A DNA stretch of 64,000 nucleotides from Sphaerospermopsis sp. SIO1G1 (GTDB taxonomy: Bacteria > Cyanobacteriota > Cyanobacteriia > Cyanobacteriales > Nostocaceae): the NCBI GenBank assembly GCA_010672785.1, contig JAAHFX010000014.1:3167-67166 (forward strand), in the 5' to 3' direction. The number at the start of each line of letters is the position of its first letter. The stretch's first letter is position 1. The position numbers were made by a program, and so were the translations under genes. The notes beneath the pieces were generated by a model, which was given only the letters and a program-made list of their open reading frames with translations, made no database searches and was not told where the DNA came from. Shown piece by piece: positions 37,486 to 47,830 of the stretch.

Positions 37486-39342
37486 ATGATAGACAAACTA
37501 TTAGACCACCGATACCAAGTTACTAGAGTGTTAGCGACAGGAGGTTTTGGTGAAACCTATATTGCTGAGGACACTAGAAGGCCCAGAAATCCTATTTGTG
37601 TAGTAAAACATCTCAAACCTGTTAGTACTGATCAAACTATATTTGAAACAGCTAAACGTCTATTTAATAATGAAGCTGAAACTTTAGAAAAATTAGGTAA
37701 TCACGATCAAATACCCAGATTATTAGCCTATTTTGATGAAAACCAAGAATTTTTCCTAGTTCAAGAATATATTGATGGCCATACGATCAGCGAAGAACTG
37801 ATCCCAGGCCAACCTTGGAGTCAAAACCAAGTCATGCAGTTATTGTTGGAAGTGTTGGGTATTCTAGAATTTGTTCACCAACAAGGTGTAATTCATCGTG
37901 ACATCAAACCAGATAATATTATCCGTCGCTCATCAGACTATAAGTTGGTTTTGGTAGACTTTGGGGCTGTCAAACAGTTAAGCTCACCTCTTGTACCTGT
38001 AGGCGCACATCCTACTGCAACGGTGGCTATTGGTACTCCTGGATATATGCCAACAGAACAAGGACAAGGTAAACCCCGTCCCAACAGTGATATTTATTCA
38101 TTAGGAATTATTGCCATTCAAGCTTTAACAGGAATACCTGCAAGTCAATTTCCTGAAGATCCCAACACTGGGGAAATTCTCTGGCAGCATTTTAAACCTG
38201 TTAACAACCAATTAGCAGAAATTCTGACTAAGATGGTACGTTATCATTTCAAAGATCGTTATCAAACAGCGACAGAAGCACTCCAGGTTTGTAGAGAGTT
38301 TGTGAATATGACTTCTACTTTCTCTGTTGCTCCCCAACCTGCTCAACAGGTGAGTTATCAACCACCAAAAACAACATCTCAATTTTTATCACAGCCGACT
38401 GTAGCTTTAGCACCACGTAATCCTGCCGTTAAACCCACTCATAATAAAAATTATCATAGTAAATCCGATCCTTTACCTTTACTGATTGGCATACTATTAG
38501 CTGGTGGTGCAGCTGCTTTAGTGACTAACCTGTATCCGAATTTTCAGAATATAACTACTAACTGGACAAGTAAAAAAAGTGCATCTGATCAAGCTTGTGC
38601 GGCGGTAGTAGCACCTAATTCTAATATTCGTTCTGAACCTAGTGCGATTAATTCCGACAACATCCTCAAAACTTTGGGTGATGCTAATGATTTTCCAGTT
38701 ACCGGTCAACGTACTAAGCTTGGTTGGGTAGGTTTAAAACTCAAGTCAGGACGTTCTGCTTGGGCGCATTCTGATGTGATTATGAATAATCAAAAATGGA
38801 TATCTTGCTTACGAGATCAAGGGGTTTCGATTCAGACAGTAGATGATAGCACTTTGATTACATCTCGTCCTGTTCCTAAACCCAAACCAGTCGTGACGGC
38901 TATTTCTGAACCAGAGGAGCTTGAACCAAAGGAAAAACAGAAAATAGTTGAGAAAGCACGTCAAAAATTTGAATCAGGAGACTTACCAGGGGCGATCGCT
39001 CAGTTAAGAACAATTCATAAAAATGCTACTACTGGCATTAAAGAAACAATGAAAATTGTTAACCAGTGGCAGGAAGATTGGGCAAAAGCTGAAGCTTTAG
39101 CTAATGAGATTAATAAGGCGATTGATAATGGCCAATGGGATAAGGTTTTGGCTTATCGGGATCAACCAGAACGATTACCAGATATTAAATACTGGCAAGA
39201 TAAATTAGAACCTCTCTTTAAAGAAGCTGCGGAAAAAGCAGCCCAAAAGGTACTACCTCAAAAAGATACCAAGACTGAATCAGCGCAACCCACAAATACT
39301 GAAAAATCTACTCCAACAGAGCAGAATAAAAGTGAAAACTAA
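37486..39342 (+). CDS. Serine/threonine protein kinase with C-terminal TM, SH3-like and coiled-coil regions
   Basis: VTRVLATGGFGETYIAEDT, GVIHRDIKPDNIIRR, LVDFGAVKQL, GTPGYMPTEQGQGKPRPNSDIYSLG. ATG at 37486 preferred over the 37432 start. Confidence 0.93.
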   Translation: MIDKLLDHRYQVTRVLATGGFGETYIAEDTRRPRNPICVVKHLKPVSTDQTIFETAKRLFNNEAETLEKLGNHDQIPRLLAYFDENQEFFLVQEYIDGHTISEELIPGQPWSQNQVMQLLLEVLGILEFVHQQGVIHRDIKPDNIIRRSSDYKLVLVDFGAVKQLSSPLVPVGAHPTATVAIGTPGYMPTEQGQGKPRPNSDIYSLGIIAIQALTGIPASQFPEDPNTGEILWQHFKPVNNQLAEILTKMVRYHFKDRYQTATEALQVCREFVNMTSTFSVAPQPAQQVSYQPPKTTSQFLSQPTVALAPRNPAVKPTHNKNYHSKSDPLPLLIGILLAGGAAALVTNLYPNFQNITTNWTSKKSASDQACAAVVAPNSNIRSEPSAINSDNILKTLGDANDFPVTGQRTKLGWVGLKLKSGRSAWAHSDVIMNNQKWISCLRDQGVSIQTVDDSTLITSRPVPKPKPVVTAISEPEELEPKEKQKIVEKARQKFESGDLPGAIAQLRTIHKNATTGIKETMKIVNQWQEDWAKAEALANEINKAIDNGQWDKVLAYRDQPERLPDIKYWQDKLEPLFKEAAEKAAQKVLPQKDTKTESAQPTNTEKSTPTEQNKSEN

Positions 39343-39379
39343 AAATTGGGTAATGGAAACTCTCTTTTTCCCATTACCA

Positions 39380-39520
39380 ATTACAGTGCTTTCCGGTGTC
39401 ATGAGGTACACTGTTGGCGGGCAAGATGCCCACCCCACGATGCCCACCCCACACAAGATGCTCACCCCACTATCGTTTCATGATGATAATTTGTACCTTA
39501 TAGCAACGAAATCTGCTGTA
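39380..39520. repeat. Dispersed repeat family D, short copy
   Basis: ATTACAGTGCTTTCCGGTGTCATGAGGTACACTGTTGGCGGGCAAGATGCCCACCCCAC ... CATAGCAACGAAATCTGCTGTA-type end shared with 42880-43041. Confidence 0.78.
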
Positions 39521-39542
39521 TCAGTTAGCAATTACAAATTTT

Positions 39543-40196
39543 TTAACGTAGTTCGTCGTATTCTGCGTTTTCTACTCTTCTGGCATCTGAACGAGAGGAT
39601 GGTAAGAACTCTGCTCTACGTACATTATTAGCTAAGGGAGGTGTTTGTCCTTGGTAAGGGTGAATTACCTGTACTGTACGAGTAGGACGTTGCTTAGGAG
39701 CAAATAAAGATAAGACTCCAGCTACCACTACACCACCACCAATAGTTAATGTTGCACCACCTACAGCCCAAAGTATTGGTGAATCTAACCAAGTTTTTTC
39801 CTCTGCTGGCAATGCTGCTAATTTTGGTTGGTTTTGTGTTTGAGCTAACTCCCACTGTTTTTGTGTGTTCAGGTTCTGAATTTGACCTTGGAGTTGCTGA
39901 TTTTGTAAACGTAATTGTTGGTTGTCGACTTTTAACTCATCAAGCTGTTTTTGGATTTGTAATGATTGGTTGTTGTTAGGTGCTATGGGTTGACTGTTTG
40001 AATATACAGGTTGTCCGTAGTTGGGAGGATATTGCATTGATGGCTGCATTACCTGGGGTGCTGTAACTGGAACTTGCATTTGAGGAGCAACAGCAAAGTT
40101 AGGTTGTTGTACGGGTGTATTTGTTCCCTTCAACAATAGGAGAGCAGCTAATCCAGCTACTGCCACTCCACCAATAAATGCCATACTTTCACTCAT
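39543..40196 (-). CDS. Hypothetical membrane protein with coiled coil
   Basis: N-terminal TM, QQLRLQNQQLQGQIQNLNTQ coiled coil, second TM. Confidence 0.65.
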   Translation of the reverse strand: MSESMAFIGGVAVAGLAALLLLKGTNTPVQQPNFAVAPQMQVPVTAPQVMQPSMQYPPNYGQPVYSNSQPIAPNNNQSLQIQKQLDELKVDNQQLRLQNQQLQGQIQNLNTQKQWELAQTQNQPKLAALPAEEKTWLDSPILWAVGGATLTIGGGVVVAGVLSLFAPKQRPTRTVQVIHPYQGQTPPLANNVRRAEFLPSSRSDARRVENAEYDELR

Positions 40197-40454
40197 GTTT
40201 TTCTACACCTCAACTAGGACTGAAACTTGACTTAATTTTAACTGGCACAATTTCACACTCACACTCATAATTTATCGCCCGATTGTGATTTTCATAAGAC
40301 TAAAACTATAAGTAAATATATCAGGTAGTTTTTTGAGTTAATTACGACTCTGATAAATATTATCCCTATTCAAGACTATATCAGTCTAATTGTCCACTAA
40401 AGAGTGATAAAAAAACTACGCTGTTATACTTTTTAATCTAATTTTTCTAAATCA

Positions 40455-41258
40455 TCAAGAGGTTGTTTTGATTGCTTGTTTGAGACTTTGACAAAATTGG
40501 GCGATCGCTTCAAGTCCTTGTGCTGGTGATCCTTGGGCTAACCTTTTGACTATGGCACTACCGACAATAGCTGCATCTGCTCCCCATTCTTTCACTTGTA
40601 GTGCGTGTTGAGGCTCGGAAATACCAAAACCCACACCAATAGGTTTATCTGTAACGCTATTAATTTGGGTGAGTAAATCATAAACTTGGTTGCCCATTTG
40701 CGATCGTATTCCTGTCACACCAGTCACACTGACTAAATAAATAAATCCTTGTGACGCTTTGGCGATCGCTTTGATTCTTTCTGTCGAACTGGTAGGAGCT
40801 ACTAATAGCACCAAATCTATTTCCATCTCGCTGGCTGGTTTGATCAATCCTGCTGCCTCTTCTAAGGGTAAGTCAGGAACTACTAACCCCGCTACACCAG
40901 CATCTTTAATTTCTGCTAAGAACTTATCTATGCCTCTATGTATAATTGGATTATAGTAAGTAAATAAAATTATTGGTGCTTTTAACTTTGGTTGGATTTC
41001 TTTGACCATTGTTAAAACATGATCCAAAGTAGTGCCTTTTTGTAATGCACGGGTAGCAGCAGCTTGAATTACTGGGCCATCTGCCAAAGGATCTGAATAG
41101 GGAACACCCAATTCAATAATATCTGCACCAGAGCTATCTAAAACTTGTAAAGCCTGAGCGGTGGTTTCTATATCAGGATCACCAGCAGTAATAAACGGAA
41201 TCAGAGCGCACTCACGATTCTGTCGTAATTTTTCAAAACAACGAGAAATTGCAGTCAT
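40455..41258 (-). CDS. trpA: Tryptophan synthase alpha subunit
   Basis: [66 protein letters not shown]. Confidence 0.97.
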   Translation of the reverse strand: MTAISRCFEKLRQNRECALIPFITAGDPDIETTAQALQVLDSSGADIIELGVPYSDPLADGPVIQAAATRALQKGTTLDHVLTMVKEIQPKLKAPIILFTYYNPIIHRGIDKFLAEIKDAGVAGLVVPDLPLEEAAGLIKPASEMEIDLVLLVAPTSSTERIKAIAKASQGFIYLVSVTGVTGIRSQMGNQVYDLLTQINSVTDKPIGVGFGISEPQHALQVKEWGADAAIVGSAIVKRLAQGSPAQGLEAIAQFCQSLKQAIKTTS

Positions 41259-41262
41259 TGGT

Positions 41263-41313
41263 TCAGTTATCAGTTGTCAGTTATCAGTTATCAGTTATCA
41301 GTTGTCAGTTGTC
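41263..41313. repeat. Heptanucleotide tandem repeat (CAGTTAT/CAGTTGT)n
   Basis: cagttatcagttgtcagttatcagttatcagttatcagttgtcagttgtc; reverse complement of the (GATAACT)n motif at 31915. Confidence 0.93.
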
Positions 41314-41343
41314 AATTTTTTGCTGACTTGTGAATCCTATTAC

Positions 41344-41643
41344 CTAATCATCTGATTCCATTTCCGCTTGGAGTTTTGCTAGTTCTTCGGGAGTAAGTTC
41401 ATTGAGGCGCTTTTCAAAGAAAGCCTGTTCATATTCTTCCCTTTGTTGGTGGTAGGTCATATTTTTAGTCCCTGCGCGGAAAAGATATGTAGCTAACCAA
41501 CCTACTAAACCAACAACTAGCATGACTTGACTCCAGATTCCAGCATCTTGACCATTTAAACCAAACAACTGTAATCCTAAATATATCAAGCCACCAGCTA
41601 AAAAGATGCCCAAAGTGATTCCGATTGCATCAATGCGTCGCAT
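41344..41643 (-). CDS. DUF3007-like small membrane protein
   Basis: MRRIDAIGITLGIFLAGGLIYLGLQLFGLNGQDAGIWSQ; next to ndhL. Confidence 0.75.
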   Translation of the reverse strand: MRRIDAIGITLGIFLAGGLIYLGLQLFGLNGQDAGIWSQVMLVVGLVGWLATYLFRAGTKNMTYHQQREEYEQAFFEKRLNELTPEELAKLQAEMESDD

Positions 41644-41672
41644 GAGAATTATGACCTACCAACTTAAATTAA

Positions 41673-41882
41673 TTAAACAATTTTTCTAGGCCGGGGTCGA
41701 AAATTTGCTATTGGGGAGAGCAGCAACAAACCCGGAAAGAAAAAGAACACCAAAAAGTACATAAAACCACGTTCTACAGAACTGGCAGAATACCAACGTA
41801 GCTTGAGATAAAGCATGACAATCATTGGTACTACAAGGAGATAAGCTCCAGCTAATGCTAAATACAGTAGTGCTACAACCAT
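41673..41882 (-). CDS. ndhL: NAD(P)H-quinone oxidoreductase subunit L
   Basis: [58 protein letters not shown]. Confidence 0.92.
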   Translation of the reverse strand: MVVALLYLALAGAYLLVVPMIVMLYLKLRWYSASSVERGFMYFLVFFFFPGLLLLSPIANFRPRPRKIV

Positions 41883-42190
41883 AATTCTTTGTTGAGTTTG
41901 AGAAGACTATTGAAGATTATCTTGGTGCATCCACTCCCCATGATATGATCAAGTTGCTAACTCAGGAAAGTAGCAAGCCTAAGTTTTGAGGAGAAGCAAG
42001 AATTTTTTGCCAAGTACTTGCCAAGCAAATATTGTTATGTTATCTTAGGATTCGCCGTTAAAAAGTAGAAATTGAAAACAAATTCCTTCGAGAAAAAAAA
42101 TTTCAATACTACTTGCGTAAAAGACGCAATTAATGGTTATATAGATGAAGAGATTTTTCTAAACGAGACTTCTCCAATCTAAAACCCTAC

Positions 42191-42579
42191 GGGGGTGTGG
42201 CGGAATGGTAGACGCTACGGACTTAAAAAGTTGAGCCTTGATCGAGAAATCTTTCAAGTGGAAGCTCTCAAACTCAGGGAAACCTAAATCTACATTTGAA
42301 TCACAAAGTAGATATGGCAATCCTGAGCCAAGCCCGGAAAAGTAAATCAGAAAATTCTATACTGGTTGTAATGACCCTGTTAAAGAATTACTAATTTGAA
42401 ATCTGGGAAGGTGCAGAGACTCGACGGGAGCTACCCTAACGTAAAGACGAGGGTAAAGGGAGAGTCCAATTCTTAAAACCTGATGTTGTAAGTTAAACTT
42501 AGGCAGTAGTGAAAACTACAGAAGAATGAAAATCCGTTGACTGTAAAAAGTCGTGGGGGTTCAAGTCCCCCCACCCCCA
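42191..42579 (+). tRNA. tRNA-Leu(UAA) interrupted by a group I intron (exons 42191-42224 and 42529-42579)
   Basis: GGGGGTGTGGCGGAATGGTAGACGCTACGGACTT | intron | AAAATCCGTTGACTGTAAAAAGTCGTGGGGGTTCAAGTCCCCCCACCCCCA. Confidence 0.95.
42225..42528 (+). other. Group I intron in tRNA-Leu(UAA)
   Basis: AAAAAGTTGAGCCTTGATCGAG...GACGGGAGCTACCCTAACGTAAAGACGAGGGTAAAGGGAGAGTCC...GAATG; inserted in the anticodon loop; terminal G. Confidence 0.93.
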
Positions 42580-42879
42580 TAAAATTTTTAAGAACAAAAG
42601 AATAAAATAACTAACATAGTTAAGATTTAATGAGTTCTATTGTAAGTTGTGGAACTTGGTAGGTGTTTTTTCCTGAGAGCAATGGGTTTGCAGGAATTCA
42701 GAGTTTATTGACGGATTACCAAGATTAATTAGGAGATGCCTAACAAATATCAAAAGATTACTGGTATTGGGTTTTAGAAGATTTGAGATAGAAAAATAGT
42801 TTTTCAGTTCTCTCCCCGCGCCCTGCACCCTGCACCCTGCCTCTGAGCCTCCACGACAAAACTTTTTCTGCAAACCCTA

Positions 42880-43041
42880 ATTACAGTGATTTCCAGTGTC
42901 ATGAGGTACACTGTAGGCGGGCAGGATGCCCACCCCACAGAGGATGCCTACCCCACAGAGGATGCCTACCCCACAGAGGATGCCTACCCCACAAGAGTTT
43001 CATGATTATAATTTGTGTCTCATAGCAACGAAATCTGCTGT
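42880..43041. repeat. Dispersed repeat family D, expanded copy with an internal 18-bp tandem array (42925-42994)
   Basis: Flanks match 39380-39520. Interior GATGCC(C/T)ACCCCACAGAG repeated about four times. Confidence 0.82.
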
Positions 43042-43306
43042 ATTGAAGCTATAAGTTGTTAATTCTCTCCCTGCGCCCTGCACCCTGCACCCTGCCTCTT
43101 AATCTCCACGGAAACACTTTTTCAGGAAGCCCCAGTCTAGCGGCTACAATACTGGCAGAAATATACTAGGAATAATGCTAATTGTGGTGATATTCAACCT
43201 GGTAGAAACCAAGATGGTAAACAAGCCAACTTAGCCCTAACTTGTTGAAACAGATGATCCAAAAATTTCTTTTTGGAATTTTTACTCCACAACTGTTCAT
43301 AAACAC

Positions 43307-43738
43307 TTGCCCAAGTTATTTAGACTGCTTGTGCCATCTCAAAAACCTGAAAAAATAGACTTAAATACTGATTATATCTGTCCTTGTCGTCGTCGGGGGC
43401 GGTTAGTTCCCATAACCTTGACAGAAGCATTTGGTTGCGATCGCTGTCAACAAATTTTCGTCGTCGAAGATAATGGTTATGTTCTGGAACAACTTTCTAC
43501 TACCTATCCTTATAAAAGGGCTTGGCGTTGGACAGGAAATAGTTGGAATTTGATCCAACCACGTTTAGCGGAGAGTTATTTACCAATAGCTTTAGGGATC
43601 ATTTTTGTGCTAGTGATCATATGGCTGCCACTGGCCTTACGCTTGGCAAACGGTTCGAGTATAATTGCTTGGGCATTAGTAGCAGTACTATTAGCTATCC
43701 TGCCAGCAATTATGGTCTGGTTAACCTACAGACGTTAA
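43307..43738 (+). CDS. Hypothetical membrane protein with Cys-rich N-terminal region
   Basis: CPCRRRG...FGCDRCQQIFVV followed by two TM helices. Confidence 0.65.
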   Translation: MPKLFRLLVPSQKPEKIDLNTDYICPCRRRGRLVPITLTEAFGCDRCQQIFVVEDNGYVLEQLSTTYPYKRAWRWTGNSWNLIQPRLAESYLPIALGIIFVLVIIWLPLALRLANGSSIIAWALVAVLLAILPAIMVWLTYRR

Positions 43739-43882
43739 CTACAATGAACCTAAATTCCTGGATGGTACAAGCCCTGGGATTGATTTGTGGAATTAATTCC
43801 CAATGAAAAATCCAAAATTATCACACCCCCAGATTCATCTGTGGGGTAGATCCAAAATCTAAAATATTAAATCCCAAATCGG

Positions 43883-45148
43883 ATGACTGTTGAAGCTTTT
43901 GATGATTCTCCTGAACCCATGAGCAGTGCTAAACGTGCTTATCAAGCTACCCTGAAGTTAGGTCAAACTAAGGGGGCGGATAGGAGTCGTGCTGTACTGG
44001 CAATGGCGGACGCGCTTAATAACGCTCTTGACGATATTCTGGAAGCCAATACTTTGGATCTAGAAGCTAGTCGGGAAATGGCTGTACCAGAATTAATTTT
44101 AGACTGGTTAAAGTTAACTCCTTCTAGGCTAGAGAATACTGTGCAGATTCTCCAACGTTTAGGTGATTTATCTGATCCGCTACGACGAGTCAGAAATACT
44201 GATTATCAACAGGAAGATTCACAAAGCTACATCCAATTAATGCCTTTGGGAGTGATTGGTTTTATTTATGAAGCTTTCCCAGAGTTAGGGGCGATCGCAG
44301 CTGGCTTTTGTTTAAAAACTGGTAATAGTGTGATTCTTAAAGGTAGTACAGAGGCTAGTCACTCCAATGCAGCGATCGCTCAGGTTCTGCAAACGGCTAT
44401 TAGTGAAGTAGGTTTACCTACAGGTTGTGTAGAATTAGTTACTACTGAACATGGAACTTCCATTCGAGATTTAGTTACTCAAGATCAATATTTAAGTTTA
44501 GTTATTCCTTGTGGACGTTCCAGCTTAGTTCAACAGGTTGTCAGACAAGCTACCTGCCCGGTGTTAAAATCAGCAATGGGAAATTGTTATCTTTATTGGT
44601 CTGTGAATGGTAGTTCCGAAATAGTGCGTTGGATGATATTGGATAGTCATAAAAGTGAACCAGATCCAGTCAATGCTATTGAAAAAGTATTAATTCATCG
44701 CCAAACTTTACCATCTTCTCTATCTGTGCTTTGGAATAGTTTAAAAGAACATGGTTTTCAACTCAAAGCTGATGAAGAATTAGTTGAAGCTTTTCCTCAG
44801 CTAGAATTGGTTAAAGATGGAGAATGGGAAACACCATACTTAAATAGAACTGTAGCTTTTAAATTGGTAGATAGTTTAGATAGTGCGATCGCTTGGATTA
44901 ATCAATATAGTAGTGGTCATGCTGATTCTATTGTCACTGATTCATATCAAGAAAGTCGTCAATTTGCATTAGGTGTAAATAGTGCTTCTACATATATTAA
45001 TGCTTCCCCTAGATTTGCTCGTAACTCTTCACGGGGTGATGCCGTATTTTTAGGAATGTCAAATCAAAAAGGACATCGGCGAGGATTTATTAGTTTGGAA
45101 ACATTGACAACTGTGAAGCATATTATTCAGGGGAATGGAAGATTTTAA
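43883..45148 (+). CDS. Gamma-glutamyl phosphate reductase (ProA)-like protein; apparent catalytic Cys replacement
   Basis: MPLGVIGFIYEAFPELGAIAAGFCLKTGNSVILKGSTEASHSN; FARNSSRGDAVFLGMSNQKGHRRGFISLETLTTVKHIIQG. Confidence 0.9.
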   Translation: MTVEAFDDSPEPMSSAKRAYQATLKLGQTKGADRSRAVLAMADALNNALDDILEANTLDLEASREMAVPELILDWLKLTPSRLENTVQILQRLGDLSDPLRRVRNTDYQQEDSQSYIQLMPLGVIGFIYEAFPELGAIAAGFCLKTGNSVILKGSTEASHSNAAIAQVLQTAISEVGLPTGCVELVTTEHGTSIRDLVTQDQYLSLVIPCGRSSLVQQVVRQATCPVLKSAMGNCYLYWSVNGSSEIVRWMILDSHKSEPDPVNAIEKVLIHRQTLPSSLSVLWNSLKEHGFQLKADEELVEAFPQLELVKDGEWETPYLNRTVAFKLVDSLDSAIAWINQYSSGHADSIVTDSYQESRQFALGVNSASTYINASPRFARNSSRGDAVFLGMSNQKGHRRGFISLETLTTVKHIIQGNGRF

Positions 45149-45183
45149 ATATAAAAAGTTAAGATTAAGTAGATGATAATGTA

Positions 45184-45627
45184 GTGATAAAATCCATGAG
45201 TAAACTTTACAATTCTGATTTCTATGGATGGACAAAACAACAAGCTCAACTACTCAGAGAAGAAAAATGGGAAATACTCGATAAGTTCAACTTAATTGAG
45301 GAAATAGAAACATTGGGAAGACAAGAAAGACGGGAATTAGTGAATCGTTTAGCTTTATTATTAGGACATTTACTAAAATGGCAATATCAACCAGAAAAAC
45401 GTAGTAACAGTTGGTTAGCAACAATTAGAGAACAACGTTCTCAAGTCAACAGACTACTAGCAGATAGTCCTAGTTTAAAATCCTATTTAGAAGAAGCTTT
45501 AGAACTAAGTTATGAAGATGGAATTAACTTAGCAGTTAAAGAAACTAATTTACCTTACAACACATTTCCCATCACTTGCAATTACAAAATCCAACAAATA
45601 TTGGGTACTGATTTTTTACCAGAATAA
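45184..45627 (+). CDS. DUF29 family protein
   Basis: LYNSDFYGWTKQQAQLLREEKWEILDKFNLIEEIETLGRQERRELVNRLALLLGHLLKWQYQPEKRSNSW. Confidence 0.92.
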   Translation: MIKSMSKLYNSDFYGWTKQQAQLLREEKWEILDKFNLIEEIETLGRQERRELVNRLALLLGHLLKWQYQPEKRSNSWLATIREQRSQVNRLLADSPSLKSYLEEALELSYEDGINLAVKETNLPYNTFPITCNYKIQQILGTDFLPE

Positions 45628-45647
45628 AAGTGATTGCTATTAAATCT

Positions 45648-45738
45648 AGGACTTATGCAAAATATCTCTCAAACCTTCTTATCTTCGTGTTTTCTGTGTC
45701 TCTGTGGTTCATTCTTCCGTAACTTCTGCATAAATCCT
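45648..45738. repeat. MITE-like dispersed repeat family B copy
   Basis: AGGACTTATGCAAAATATCTCTCAAACCTTCTTATCTTCGTG ... CTTCTGCATAAATCCT. Confidence 0.72.
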
Positions 45739-45924
45739 GAAATTATGAGAACTGAATATTTGCTGGCTATATTAACTACCATAATCTAATAACTATTTGC
45801 TGCTACCTTGCTATGTAACGCTAACTCAAATTTTAAATCCAAATTTAACTTCAACACCCGTATAAATTATATTGCAGTTTATCAAAACCACGATATACTG
45901 AGTATACTAACTTTAGTACTTTTT

Positions 45925-46485
45925 ATGACTAAATCTAATATAGAAGGGATAAGTAACCAAGGTCAAAAAAAATTCCATTGGCCTGTGTGGTTTCCCTATC
46001 CTAGTTCTTGGTTAAAAGCTTTAGTGCTAGGTTTATTTATTAGAGTTATAGTATTTGTATTTACTCATACTGGAGAATTTGGTATGAGAATTGCAAACTT
46101 TACTAATAGCCCAGAATTATTTATTATATTTGCAATATTGGCAATATTATCGCCTATTTTCGTAATTACTTTTACACATCATCTATTTCATATTATTGTT
46201 AGTAAATTTATTCCTAGTATACAAGCTCCAGAAATAGGAAAACCCAAAGGACTTATCCCAGGAATAGTTAGTATTTGGGAAGGTTTAAGTTGGTTAGTAA
46301 TTTGTTTATCAACACTAATATCATGTTTATTGCTAGTAATTATTTTTCCTATATCTAACTTCAACTTTTATCAACCAGTAGAGCTTTACACAAAATTTCC
46401 AGAAACTTTCACTTTGATATTTACAGGTATTTGGATTATCAATGTTGCTTTGCTTTACCAAATTGATTTCTTATTTAAAAAATAG
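45925..46485 (+). CDS. Hypothetical membrane protein
   Basis: Several hydrophobic segments; internal ATG at 45925 (MTKSNIEG) preferred. Confidence 0.6.
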   Translation: MTKSNIEGISNQGQKKFHWPVWFPYPSSWLKALVLGLFIRVIVFVFTHTGEFGMRIANFTNSPELFIIFAILAILSPIFVITFTHHLFHIIVSKFIPSIQAPEIGKPKGLIPGIVSIWEGLSWLVICLSTLISCLLLVIIFPISNFNFYQPVELYTKFPETFTLIFTGIWIINVALLYQIDFLFKK

Positions 46486-46556
46486 AGAACAGCATATCGT
46501 AATTTCAAAAATCTGCGTTTATCCGCGTTCATCTGCGTTCTGAAAATCCCAATCCA

Positions 46557-46582
46557 TAAAAAAAGCCCGCACCTGCGGACTT
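46557..46582 (-). terminator. Rho-independent terminator after desaturase gene
   Basis: Minus strand: AAGTCCGCAGGTGCGGGCTTTTTTT stem-loop plus U-tract. Confidence 0.8.
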
Positions 46583-46606
46583 AATCAAAATCAAATAATC
46601 GTAAAA

Positions 46607-47686
46607 TTACTTCACAGTCTCATGTTCATAAGTGTGATAAACCTTACCACCCTCATCTGGAATAAAACGACAAACCTTTGCAGAATGTAGCAATGCTTTC
46701 CAGATAGGAACATCAGACTTATAGTAATATTCACCCATGACAGGTTTAATCGCCTCAGTTGCCTTCAATAAATTATAATGAGGCATATTCAAAAAGATAT
46801 GATGGGCAACATGAGTACCGATATCATGATGAATATGGTTGAAAATTCCGTAATCTCTGTCAATGGTAGAAATTGCACCCTTTAAAAAAGTCCAATTATC
46901 GCCACGATACCAAGGTAACTCCTGTTCAGTGTGGTGTAAATAAGTCACCAAATCTAACCAAATTACAAAGATAATGTAGGGAACAGCGTAATTTTTAAGT
47001 AACCACATCCAACCCCATTGATAGGTGAGGAAACCTAAAAACCCGACAAAACAAATCCATAGGGTAGTGCTAGTGATAATATCCCACTTTTCTGAAGGTT
47101 TAAATAAAGAAGAACTGGGGTCAAAATGTGAACCACTTTTGCCAGGTGTTCTTTGAAATAAATAGATGGGATAAGCTAGGGGTAAAAACAGGTAGTAGCG
47201 AACTAACTTTTGTAAGAAAGGTAATTGCTGATATTGAGATTCACTCAAAGGATACCAGCTTTCATCATTTTCGACACTGCCGGTGTTTTTGTGGTGGGTT
47301 CTATGACTAATTCTCCAACCATGATAAGGAACAAGAATAGGAGTATGGGAAAGATGACCCACTAAATCATTTAACCATTTATGCTTAGAAAAAGATTGGT
47401 GTCCACAGTCATGACCAACCACAAACAAAGCCCAAAACATTGTACCTTGCATCACCCAGAAAATTGGCCAAAAATACCAAGAATCTAGATAATTTGCCAC
47501 TGCATATAAACCAGCGATGATAGCTATATCACGGAAAAAGTAATACAGTGATTTAGCTACATTGGGCTGAAAGCATTCAGCAGGAATAGCAGCTTTTAAA
47601 TCTGCTAGAGTAAAGGGGAGTTTTTCTTCACCTTGAGCAGCATTAAATGCAGAATTTTGATTGAATTGAACTGATTCTAATTGCAC
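46607..47686 (-). CDS. desB: Fatty acid desaturase, DesB-like (omega-3)
   Basis: HDCGH, HRTHH, HVAHH histidine boxes; N-term LPFTLADLKAAIPAECFQPN. Confidence 0.85.
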   Translation of the reverse strand: MQLESVQFNQNSAFNAAQGEEKLPFTLADLKAAIPAECFQPNVAKSLYYFFRDIAIIAGLYAVANYLDSWYFWPIFWVMQGTMFWALFVVGHDCGHQSFSKHKWLNDLVGHLSHTPILVPYHGWRISHRTHHKNTGSVENDESWYPLSESQYQQLPFLQKLVRYYLFLPLAYPIYLFQRTPGKSGSHFDPSSSLFKPSEKWDIITSTTLWICFVGFLGFLTYQWGWMWLLKNYAVPYIIFVIWLDLVTYLHHTEQELPWYRGDNWTFLKGAISTIDRDYGIFNHIHHDIGTHVAHHIFLNMPHYNLLKATEAIKPVMGEYYYKSDVPIWKALLHSAKVCRFIPDEGGKVYHTYEHETVK

Positions 47687-47830
47687 TGGATTTGTTGATG
47701 TTTAGATAGGGCGCGAACAAGGTGGGTAATGCCCACCACTTCAAGACAACAAAAATGATTTAACTAATTCACTAAATGTTCGTTGTAGGTAGTAATTAAA
47801 TCATCTTGTGAAAGTTTAAGATTTCAAATT

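Noticed and set aside
42925-42994. 18-bp direct repeats as a possible CRISPR array
   Set aside because: Repeats are contiguous with no spacers; a tandem repeat within a dispersed element.
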